Assembly: GCA_900074885.1 (NCBI GenBank)
Contig: FJUW01000027.1
Span: 363,704-427,703 of the forward strand
Direction: 5' to 3'
Length of the DNA: 64,000 bases
Source: Rhynchosporium graminicola
Lineage: Eukaryota > Ascomycota > Leotiomycetes > Helotiales > Ploettnerulaceae
Part shown: positions 43,560-54,050 of the stretch, one piece after another
How positions within the stretch are numbered: position 1 is the stretch's first letter
How the letters are laid out: each line of letters starts with the position of its first letter
Notes under the pieces: generated by a model
The model's database searches: none
The model's input: only the letters and a program-made list of their open reading frames with translations
What the model was told of the DNA's origin: nothing
Position numbers and translations under genes: made by a program

Positions 43560-46500
43560 TAGATACCGCCTACTTAGGACGGACATGCGAATACCTTTCG
43601 AGATTATCTCCTAAGACTAAGAAGTTCTTATCGCGTGCGCTCCGCTTAAAGGCTATCTCTCTCCGCTGACTATTACTAGGATACTATTTACGACACTCTC
43701 CCACGGCGCGAACGAGCTCGCATGCGACACTTCTAGGAGAGGGGAAGCCCGATAGATAGTAAGGACCCCGAAGCTTTCTTCGCGCAGCTCGACAAAATAT
43801 TCGCGGATAGCAATAAGCGAGCTAAGGCCCTCGAACGGCTCACGAACATAAGGCACTCTATAGGATAGCCCTGGCACGAGCACCAGCTAGAATTCGACGA
43901 ACTCCTGCTAAGCGCTAGAGGAAAGAGCTAGGAAGACGACATAAAGATAAGTTACCTCCGGAACACGTTTTCCAACCCCGTCCGAATATATACGGCCTCT
44001 ATAGCTAAGACCACGGATTACTACGAATTTACTAGGGAAGTAGAACAGATTATAACTAACCTCGAAGAGACGGATCAGTTTAAAGCATCGAACAAGAGGT
44101 AGAATAATAAGAATAAGGACTCCAGGATAATTCCAGCGGTAAATAAAGGGCTAAATAGGTAGACGCGGCCGAACAAGAGAGATACCGTAAGAAAAAGCTC
44201 TGTTTCCGCTGCAGAGCATCCGGGTACTATATCTATAAGTACTTATACGCCTTAGTAGTATAACCTACTACGATTAATACGACGGGACTATTACTAGAGG
44301 ATAATAATAACGTATTAGACCCCGCTCTTTTAGAGTTAGGAAAAGACTAACTCTCTCTTAAAGTTAAGAGCTAAGAGTAGATAAAGTATTAGTAAAAGGA
44401 TAAAGCAAATTCAAAGAGCTTATAAACAGAAACCTTATATATATAGATATAGTCCTTTAAGAAACATTCGGAATATTTACCCTTATTAATAAAGGATACT
44501 AGTACTATACTATAATAAATAAAGACCTTACAGAAGGTCTCGGTCTTATATATATAAGCTACGGAACCCGCGAGATAAAGAGCGCTTTAAAAGCTATACG
44601 GAACTTAAGGACTAAAGGAGTAGTCAGGTTCTAAATAAAAATCGCAGGGTTTAGCTAAAGGGTCTACGTATATATAGTACTAAAACTAGCTTTTCTATTA
44701 ATCTTAGGGAACCCGTAGAAAGCGTAAAATAAGATCAGGATAACACCTGAAAAATAATAGTACTATTACGGCCTAGTAAAGAAATAAGTAATAGAAGAAC
44801 ATAACTACTACTCGTATACGGATAATAGTAACTATACCTCAGTATCCGCTACGATATCAGAGGATATAAAGATAACCCTTTAGGATAAAGAAGAGCTAAC
44901 CTTAGACTAACTTAAAAATATTCTCCCTCTAGAGATTCAAGATATAGCTCTACTCTTTTCTAAGCGGGAAGTAGAGAAACTAGCTCCCTATCGACCGGGT
45001 ATCGACTATCGAATCGATATCTACAAATAATCAGACAGGTCCCTTACCGCCTTACTATAGGGTCCGCTATATAGTATATCTAAAGATAAATTACTAGCGC
45101 TAAGAAAATTATTAAATAGCTTCTTAGAAAAAGGATATATCCGGCTTAGCACTTTAGAAGCGGCAGCTCCTATCCTTTTTATACGGAAACCCGGGGGAGA
45201 TCTAAGGTTCTACTGCGACTACCGAGCGCTGAACGCTATTACGAAGCTAGACTAGTACCCTTTACTATTAATACTAGAGACCTTACAGAACCTCATAGGT
45301 GCTAAATAGCTTACGAAAGTAGATGTAGTTTCGGTATTTCATTAAATACGTATAGCGTCGGGTCACGAGTATAAAACAGCCTTTCATATAAGATTTAGGT
45401 CTTTTAAATAGCTCGTATATCCTTTTAGATTATTAGGAGCTCCGGCGAGTTTCCAGCGGTATATCAATAGCTTATTAAAGGAACAATTAGACGACTTTGC
45501 CTCGGCTTATATAGATAACGTAGTCGTCTACTCGAATAGCTCCAGAGAAGACCACTTCGAAAAGGTATAAACCGTTCTCCGTAAGCTTTAGGATAGTAGA
45601 TTATACTTAGATCCCGGAAAAAGCGAGTTCGCTCGTAAGAAGCTTAAATATCTAGGATTTATTATATATACCGACGGAAAAAGCGTAAGTCCCGATCTAG
45701 AAAAAGTAATAGTAATTAAGAACTAGATATAACCTAAGACCTAGAAGGAGGTACGACGTTTCTTAGGATTTATAAACTTCTACTAAATATTTATAGCGAA
45801 CTACTTAAAGCTAGCTGCGCCCTTAATAGCGTTAATAGGGAAAAGTCGCTTATTCTCCTAGGGAAAACTAGAGGAGAAAGTATTTAAGACCCTAATAGAG
45901 AAGTTTTATAAGGCTCCGGTACTTATATACTAAGATCCGAGACTTCAGACGTTCTTAGAGACTAATTATAGTAGATTCGCAATAGGAGGCGCCCTCCTAT
46001 AAGAAAAGAACGGAGTCCGACGACTAGTAGGCTTCTTCGCTTAGAAGCTAAATAAAGCCGAAATCAATTACGATATCCACGATAAGGAGATACTAGTAGT
46101 AATCACCTACTTGAAATTCTGGGCCCCCGAGTTAAAAGTATATAGCCCCTTCATAATTTAGATAGACTATAAGAACCTTAAGTATTTCATAACTAAGCGA
46201 TAGCTATCGGAGCGTTAAGTACGCTAGTATAAGACCTTAGTACTGTTCTAGTTTACCTTAGTATATAAGCCGGGATCCGAAGCTATCATCCCGGATACCT
46301 TATCACGAAAGGAGTAAGACACGTTAGGAGAAAGTAATATAAACTTAAGGTTCCGCAGGTTTTTAGACCCGGACTACGTAGCGAACTAGCTTACTTTAGA
46401 AAAGAAGAATAAGGTAAGAGTAATAACTACGTCGACTCAGTCGGACCGCGATATAAACTCGAGGTTCCGTAAGTTATTAGACTCGGAACGCGTAGTATAC

Positions 46501-48190
46501 TAGCTAGCTTTAGAAGGAGAAGATAAGATAAGAGTAGTACCTACGTCTACTTAGCTATCGACTATACTCTCCGGCTAAGTCCCTACCTTAGACCTAGCGG
46601 TATCTAGAGGTCCTTTCTAAGATAAAGAACTAAACGACTTATAGGACGCTATAGTATAAGAGGATAAGATATATTAAACAGTACTCCGCTTATTATAAGA
46701 CGGGACCCGATCTTTCCTAAGCGAAATTAAGATCAAAATCCAAGTAGGTAACTATAGTATAGATATAAAGAACCGCTTATATTACTATAGAAAGTTATAA
46801 GTACTAGGCGCCCTAGTTATACTAGAGTCCGACTATAAAGCGATAGACCCCGAGACTCTCGAAAATAATACTCTAAGGATAAGGCTTATCTAGTCCGTCC
46901 ACGACTCGCCGGTCTATAGTCATCTAGGGCGGGACTCCACTATATCGATATTAGGACGCTCCTTCTACTAGCTATTATAGTCGAGGCATATAAGATAATT
47001 CTTAAGGAACTATAATTATTATAAGAGAAATAAAGTATAAAGGGAATATAAGTATAGACTCCTAAGACTACTACCGGTTCCTAACTAATTCTTCTAAGAG
47101 ATATCTATAGACTTTATAACTAACCTACTAAACTCTTAAGGTAACTATTACCTTTAAGTAATTAAAGACTAGTTAAGTAAATAAGTAGTTATCGAAGCGA
47201 TACCTAGTATAAAAGCAGAGGAATACGCCGAGAAATTCATAGAATACTAAGTAAGAAACCACGGGATACCGCGAGCGATTATAAGCGATAGAGGTACTAA
47301 CTAGATAAGTATATTCTAGAAGACCTTTTATCGCTTAATTAGCGTATAATAAAGACTTAGCTCCGGATACTACCTATAAACCGATAGAGAACTAGAAAAG
47401 CTAAATTAAGATATCTAAGCTTATCTACGAAACTTTATTAACTAAGAGTAATCCGACTAGAAAAAGTAGCTCCCTATAGCTTAATTAGCGTTAAACGGAT
47501 GTTACTACGCGGGCCTCGGAATAAGCTTATTCTTTACTATATACAGGTATAAAGCGCTATCACTCGTACTATTAGAGACGGAACCCGAGATTAACTCTTA
47601 GCTACTATCGAGCGAATAAGCAGTAGTATTCGTAAAGAAGATAAAGAAGATTACTAACTTATACTAGTCGAATATAGCGGCGTCCGCCCAGAAACAGAAG
47701 GATAGCGCTAATAGGATAAGGACCCTAGCCCTAGTATACCGGAAGGGAGATAAGGTATAGTTAGACCTACGTAACTACCGGATAAATCGACTAAAAAAGA
47801 GTCTTAATACGAAACACGCTAAATATATAGTAGACGAAGTATTATCGCCGGTAGCTATTCGTCTATCTAGGGTCCCCGGTAATATTCACTCGGTATTCTA
47901 TACGGATCTATTACGACTAGCGAGCCACGACCTATTACCTAAGCAAGAGACCGATAATAGTTAACCAGGGCCCGTACTATTCGAGACTCACGAAGAATAG
48001 CAAGTAGAGGAGATTCTTTACGCTAGAAACAAATCGAGGAGAAAAAGGAAAGGCAGGGAGGTGCTAGTAAAGTAGGCGGGTTACTACGAACCTACGTAGG
48101 AACCCGTTGAAGACTTATCGGATACCGTAGCTATAGACGAGTTCGAAAGCAAGTATAGAGATATTAAATACTATAATAGACCTAGATAAG
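43560..48190 (+). pseudogene. Gypsy gag-pol, non-functional
   Basis: Homology-like segments for gag, RT, RNase H and integrase can be read along one strand but are broken by dozens of stops. Key residues are lost. The RT catalytic motif at 45508-45519 reads YIDN instead of the family YxDD, the second Asp having become Asn by a G-to-A change in TpG context. In the zinc knuckle His and Cys positions have become Tyr. This is what RIP produces, and no restored reading is implied. Confidence 0.9.
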
Positions 48191-48407
48191 TATAAGAGAA
48201 AAAGAAGAATAAGAGAGGATCCGATTAGTTTCAGGCGGGTTATAGGCGTTAATAAGAGGAGTTCAGATTTCTTTTATATTATTTTATTAATTCTAAAAAG
48301 TAATATAACCTAACGAATTTCCCTAGGACTCCGCTCTAAAATAACCGGACTCATTTAGCGCGATAAGTACCTAGAACTAGGGCGGGAGGGACCCTACTAG
48401 CGCTATA

Positions 48408-48768
48408 GCAGTTAGCAACGGAAAATAAGCAGACTATAGGAAGCTTACGTCTAACCCTACTAGGCGATAACGTTAGTAACCGAATTAGTAACTTCAGTAG
48501 CGACAGAGCTAAAACAAGCAGTTAGCGACGAAAAATAAGCAGAGTCCGAGGATAGGTATAAGAAGAGAAGACCGGCGGCTTAGAGAGGCTTCAAGGCCTT
48601 CTATACCTTAAGGACCTTACCGAGATCGCGGTAAGCGTTAGCGCTAAATAAGCGATTAGCGATAAAAAAAGATCAGAGTCCGATAACTTACGTAGTATCT
48701 CTATCGGCAGAGCGAGTCCAGATAGCATAAGTAATATACGCTATTTAAGAACTAAGCAGTTAGCGACA
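48408..48768 (+). repeat. Dispersed motif, four copies, in the Gypsy 3' noncoding region
   Basis: Related copies begin at 48408, 48518, 48652 and 48756, about 104-134 bp apart. The core reads GCAGTTAGCGACG followed by AAAAATAAGCAGAG in the best copy; the third is RIP-altered and the fourth keeps only the first half. A regulatory or structural role in the element is possible but unproven. Confidence 0.6.
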
Positions 48769-49470
48769 TTTTTCGGGCGGAGCCCGGGATAATATATAAG
48801 TTTTCATAGTTCTTGCGCTTACGAGAACAGGTCGTATAAGCACGGGAGCGAGTAGACTATATAAGTCAGCGGATATCAGGCGAAAATAAGCGGGATCTAA
48901 CTTATATTCTAATCGATACAGTCGACCCCAGAGAGAGTATAAGCGGCGCAGTAGATAATAGAAGCTATCTGACTCCGATCAGTAGTAAGTGAGGTATAGT
49001 ACTTTTAGAGCGGAAATAAGAGATAGCGAAAGGGAAAGAGTAATCGATACTAAACGATCTTATTAACTTACAGTTTATAATAAGTAATTAAGAAGAAGGG
49101 AATTAGTCTATAGAGTAACAGAAGGAGGTATATATAGCTAAGGCAGGGGCATTTACCGATTCAATTAATAATAGGAGAGAGAGTAATAACAAAGAAGCGG
49201 GAAGACGCATTCGGCCTTACTATTGTCGTAGGCCGGAAATAAACAGAAAGGTTACGTAAACAAATAACCGGAGGCCTTATACGACTTTACTAGTATTATT
49301 AATTATTCCTTTATTATCGGTTCGCTATTATACTTAGTAGGTCTGCTATTATTATTAACTTCTAAGCGAAGTCGGCACGAAGCGAGAAAAAGAATCGCAG
49401 ATATAATAAGCCCCGACCGCATGTAATAGGGCGGGATACAGGTCTTTGGAGGCGAACCCCGACATAAAAC

Positions 49471-49493
49471 AGGCGGAGGGAGGAGGGGAGTAA
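49471..49493 (+). other. Polypurine tract of the Gypsy element
   Basis: A run made almost wholly of A and G (AGGCGGAGGGAGGAGGGGAG) ends at the 3' LTR. In LTR retrotransposons this primes plus-strand DNA synthesis, and its position fixes the plus orientation of the element. Confidence 0.85.
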
Positions 49494-49661
49494 TATAAGG
49501 GGCGAGCCCCAGGATTAAGCACCGGCGATACCTGTGCTTACTAAGCCTAGCGGCACCCGCATGTTTTCCTTCGGAGCCAGGCTAGAACCTAACTCTCTCC
49601 TATATCGAACTTCTTGAATACTACACTTGACCATCTGCGTACGCGTTGCTCACCCGTGACA
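49494..49661 (+). repeat. Gypsy 3' LTR
   Basis: This is the 168-bp partner of the 5' LTR. It starts TATAAGG (TG mutated to TA) and ends GTGACA, followed by the CTTC target duplication at 49662-49665. Confidence 0.95.
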
Positions 49662-49665
49662 CTTC

Positions 49666-52600
49666 AATACTACTATAAGAGTACCAGGAGGATACAAATA
49701 ACGTAATTCCTTCGGAATATATACTAGAATCAAGCGCTTAAGGAGAGAATTTAACTAGGTATATACTTAGGTGATATCTCTCAGGTAAATCAAGGCTCCT
49801 CTCTTTTTAAGGCTTAGCGCAAGTAATATAATAATCTTCTAGCTTAGACGTTAAATTATAAGTAATTAAGTAAGAATTTCTTATTTACCTTTATTGTTAT
49901 AAGCTTAGATAACGATTCGTGACTTTTCAAAGGGTACTAGCGTTAATTTGCCCTTAATCGATCGTACGAATCGAGCGTCGAAGATTCTAGTACCGGCGTG
50001 CTTATTATAGTCGTATTAGACGAATTCAAATACTCCTTGCGCTAGCAGACCTTTAATTTCTTACTAATCTGACGCTTAGAAAGGTTCACCAGGCGTAGTA
50101 ATCACTCCCTCCTAGCGTAGCTTCTTCGAGAGCTCTAAATCGGCCTTTTCTAGCCGGCTTAAGAAAGCCATATTTACCTCTTTTTCAAGTAGCACTTCTA
50201 CTAGTATATACTCGTCGAAGTAATCGTCTTTAGCTTCAGCTTTAGCTGAAAACTTAGCTTTAATAGCAAATCTATAGCGTGGAATCCGACCGCGGGTACT
50301 CTTCCTTACTTATAATAGTTCTTCCTGAACTAGGTGCTCCTTATCTCCGCTATTATCTTATAGTAGTAATTCGCTATCGTTTTCGTGCTCGGATTAAGGT
50401 CGGAGGTAGGGTTTAATAATAGTAGATCGGAATCTCTTTAGCCCTAAGTCCAGCTATATGACGTATATTTCTCCTTCCGTAGAGATCAGCTTAAAGGGAC
50501 TAGTCTATCTAGGTCGATTATCGGTAGCTTTCTCTCTCTAGACTCTTACTTCTGAATTTAAAGGTAAGCTGAGCGTATTAGAAGTATCTAGACTATTTCT
50601 TATAGCTAGAGTATCTGCTACGCTTCTTCCGGCGACTAATTAGCGTAGTTCCTTCGTAGCTTTAGAGATAGCGAGAGCTCGTTAAGTAATCGTAGGAGAT
50701 AGAGCGTCCTTATCAGATAATCGTAGATAAGTACCGAAGACTAGAAGTATTAGTATAAGACCTTTTAGACCTGCTATATTATTAATTACCTTAATAGCTA
50801 TTTATAGTATTACTTCTCTTGAAACTCCCTAGCCCTTTAGTTCATCTTCAATAATCTTATATGCTTATCGCAGTATACTATAATACCTCTCTACTTTACC
50901 GATAGCGTTATATACCTCTACAGGCACTTCTACGACCTCGATTGATATAGATTTAGTATTCTAACGGAACTCAGTAGATAAGAAGTTAGTACTAGTATTA
51001 TAGACGACTCTATTAGGAGGTCTAACGTAGACGTCGATCTAGTAGTAGCAGAAAGCGCTCTAAACTATATCTACTAATATATCTTTCAGCTATTTAGTAG
51101 CGTTAAAAGCTATAGTATCGTCGATAACGTGAAGTACTAGCTTTCCGTGAAGATATATAATATCTAAGATAACTAAGTAGTTGAAATTAACGTTATCTTT
51201 TAAGGTAAATTTGAATCTACCGGGCGATTTTACGTATAATTAGTAGTAGTAGCAGATCTCTTAGATCTTCTTTAGTATAGTAGAATCGACCTTATAGCCC
51301 GCACGGTCGAGTACTTTCTGAAGTCGTAGTATTAATAGGTATCTAAGGCGTCTATAGATCTATTATAATTCGCTCTCCGTAAGGTAATAAACTAATATAT
51401 CTTTAGACTTAAGTATTATCTATAGATATCCCTACTTACGTACAACCGGTATAACCTTATCTCCCTGCTATAGAACGTTTCGTAAGTTATTAAATTTCAC
51501 TCCGAGTCTATCTATATCTTATAGGCATATAAGAAAGAGTATATTTGCTATAACGATATAAAAGGTAACGATTCCGACTAGAGTTAGCATATAGACGATT
51601 CCTTTAATCTAAGAGCTTCCGGATCTGAAAACAATAGAATTTAGTAGTAAAAAGGTATCTAATTTGATACCCGGATACTCTTTCTATAAAGCAATAAACT
51701 ATACCTCTCTAGTAGAGGATATGCCAGAAGTACCTATATCTGGCATAATACCTTGAAATTAACTACTCGAATATCTATTAGTAAATATAAAGGTTTCAGA
51801 TAGTAATAAAGAGGTAGGCTCGACGCTAAATTTATCGTCTTTAGTAAAGGTATAATAAGCTGAATTATTAGTAAGAGTCTCTATAGCTTAGAGAGCGTTA
51901 ATCTGACCGAATTTAGTAATAAAGTGTTCGTTTTTATCGCTATAATCGTAGTTTTCCATAGTCTAGTAGTATTTACTATCTCCCTTACTTTCAAGGTCTA
52001 CAAGACCTTTAATTCCTTCGTATTTAGTTAAGAAAGTAGCGTAAGTTTAAGGTATAAGGTCTTCGGTAGTATATGCCGCTCCCTAGCGCTTATACTCCAA
52101 GTAAGCTTATTTTCTCTCTTTAGGAGTATACTTCGTAAACTAATAGTCTACTTTCTTATAAATGTTATACTTTAGCGTATATAATCTGCTACTAGATAAA
52201 AGTCGGAAGCTACTATAGCCTCTACCTCTCCCTTTACCTCTGTTTCTTCCTTTATATCTACCTCTACGTTCCGACGAGTTATAGTACTTTCTATCTACTT
52301 AATTCTGATTATTCTCACTATTATAGTACTCCGGAGGTAAGGTAAGGTACGTAACAGATAGAGTTAACTTCTCAGAGGTTTTCGTTCCGATAGAGGCTCG
52401 TAGTTAGGCGTAAATACCTTTAAAAGTTAAAGCCAGGTTAAATAGTACTAATTCACACTCTAGAACTCCTCTATAAGTAGCGATAACTTAATCTCGGAGG
52501 TTATATTTATATTAGTACTCCTTTATAAGGCTACGCTAATACTTCTGCAGAGTATTAATAGTAATTTCAAGGTATTTAAGGCGACTCTTTCCGGTGTTCT

Positions 52601-53700
52601 TTAGATCACGGATAACCTTATCTATATAGATTTCACGCTAGTAGTATAGATATTCTTAAAGGTTTTCTTAAGTTTAGAAGTACTATTTTATTATAGTTAC
52701 TATAAGCTTAAAGTTATATCCACGCTTAGTAATCTTATCGTAGTAGAATTACTAGGCGCGACCTTTTAGTATAGTTATAAAGGCAAGTTCAAATTAATTA
52801 ATTCCGAGCTTCGCATACTAATCCAGGAAGTACTAGAGCTTCATATCTAAGATATTAAAGAGCTTACCTCCGTACTTATTATCGTTATTATAGTAGTATT
52901 TCATCAGGTCGATCAATAGGCGTCTACTAAGGTCGGTATTAGCGCTATTATTACCCTCCGGGAGTAGAAAGTAAGAGTATAGTCAGTATAATAGTTTATT
53001 CAATAGATCTGGAGGTAGAGGAGGTAGAAAAGGTAGAAAACTGCCTATAGGAAGTTATAGGGGGTCTTTTAGTAGTAGTAGTATACGAATTTAGAGGTAT
53101 TCTAGTTGTAATTTACTAATTTCTAGTCGTTCCTTTTTATACTCTTTATTCTATAGTTCTATAGTAGTTTCAGTTAAGTAGTCGTATATTCTCTGAGCTA
53201 GAGAGATATTTCCACGATTTAGATTAACCCGAACGCGTCTAAGTATTAGTATCTCCCTTAACGCCTTTAATAAGTTTCTATTTATAGTTTTAAAGGTATC
53301 TATAGTCTAACTATTAAAATCCTAGCGGAATTGATCCTATAGCGCCTTTTCTAAGTATTTACTATACTTATCCCGATAGGTCTCGATTGCAAGGTAAATA
53401 TAGTTATTTAGTACTAGTTCCTTATAGTGCTCTTCGTTAGATAGATCCACGGAAAGTCCCTAGTAGTCCGGATTAAGCTTAAATTTAACGTCCTGCGGCA
53501 AGGGGATTATTTTAGTAGTAATTTACTACTAGAATAAGGCTTTAGATTGTTCCGCGAGCTAGAGATAGATAAATAGATAACTGAATAGATAGATAAGAGG
53601 ATAGAAGCTTAGAAACTTCTATTTGATAGAAAAGATAAGTAGCTACGTTAACACGTGAGGTCTATACTAAGAGCGTAGATAACGCTAAAGAGAGAGTTTT
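49666..53700 (-). pseudogene. Copia gag-pol, N-terminal part (gag, protease, integrase, start of RT)
   Basis: The minus strand reads gag-like sequence (EHYKELVLNNYIYLAIETY), a basic nucleic-acid-binding stretch near 52.25 kb, the protease motif, integrase and the RT start. It ends exactly where the Gypsy element is inserted. Frequent in-frame stops make it non-coding. The protease site reads Asp-Ile-Gly where the family has Asp-Ser/Thr-Gly. Confidence 0.85.
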
Positions 53701-53872
53701 ATTTTACTATAAGTAAGGCAGAAATCGATTCTTAAACTTCTGAGTATCTAGGAGTACTTATTAGTATAAACTTAGTAAGATCTTTAGCTGAAATTCAGCT
53801 AATATCTCCCTTAAATATCTCTTCTAGAAACCTTACTATCTATAGTTAATAGTAAAGTTAACTACTGATCAG

Positions 53873-54045
53873 TGTTAGTATCATAGGTATCGCGATAGTT
53901 TTATAGTTTCAGGCTCCCTGAATAGTTATATTCAGTAAGTCTCTGGAGCTACGATTTCCATAGAGAGTTAACTATATATAGTGCAACTCTCCCTTTATTA
54001 GTTAACGCAGGTAAACTCCCTTTGTTAACTGCAGAGCTCCAAACA
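53873..54045 (-). repeat. Copia LTR, right copy (5' LTR of the element)
   Basis: This 173-bp partner of the left LTR starts TGTTAG and ends AAACA on the plus strand. It is followed by the AGAGC target duplication at 54046-54050. Confidence 0.93.
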
Positions 54046-54050
54046 AGAGC

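Larger units (their letters stand above)
43056..49661 (+). mobile_element. Ty3/Gypsy LTR retrotransposon, RIP-mutated, nested in the Copia element
   Basis: This 6,606-bp plus-strand element has 168-bp LTRs. Domain order is gag with a decayed zinc knuckle (CFRCRASGYYIY, 44.2 kb), reverse transcriptase (45.06-45.6 kb: EAAAPILFIRKPGGDLRFYC, YIDNVVVYSNS), RNase H (45.9-46.2 kb: AEINYDIHDKEILVVI), and integrase (46.9-47.65 kb: EISIDFIT, HGIPRAIISDRGT). RT before integrase is the Gypsy order. A polypurine tract precedes the 3' LTR. About 1.3 kb between pol and the 3' LTR is noncoding and carries a dispersed motif. Stops (mostly TAG for Trp or Gln) occur throughout, so the element is dead. Confidence 0.94.
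41625..54045 (-). mobile_element. Ty1/Copia LTR retrotransposon, RIP-mutated, interrupted by a Gypsy element
   Basis: The outer element runs on the minus strand between matching 173-bp LTRs starting TG and ending CA, flanked by AGAGC duplications. Without the inserted Gypsy it would be about 5.8 kb. Minus-strand frames, broken by many stops, give the Copia order: gag (about 53.5-52.3 kb), a protease motif with Asp-x-Gly near 51.74 kb (MPDIGTSGIS), integrase around 51.2-50.8 kb (HVIDDTIAFNA, VVEVPVEVYNAIGKVERYY), then reverse transcriptase (AGTRIFDARF, RSIKGKLTLVPFEKSR). The RT is cut at 49.66 kb and resumes at 43.05 kb (KALYGIPEA). RNase H and the pol end (DSTNNPANALTKS) lie near 42.05 kb. 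This integrase-before-RT order separates Copia from Gypsy. The element cannot encode functional proteins. Confidence 0.93.

Noticed and set aside
42000..54000. CRISPR-like or satellite signal in the TA-rich block
   Set aside because: The repetitive look comes from RIP-generated TA dinucleotides; no regular repeat-spacer pattern exists.
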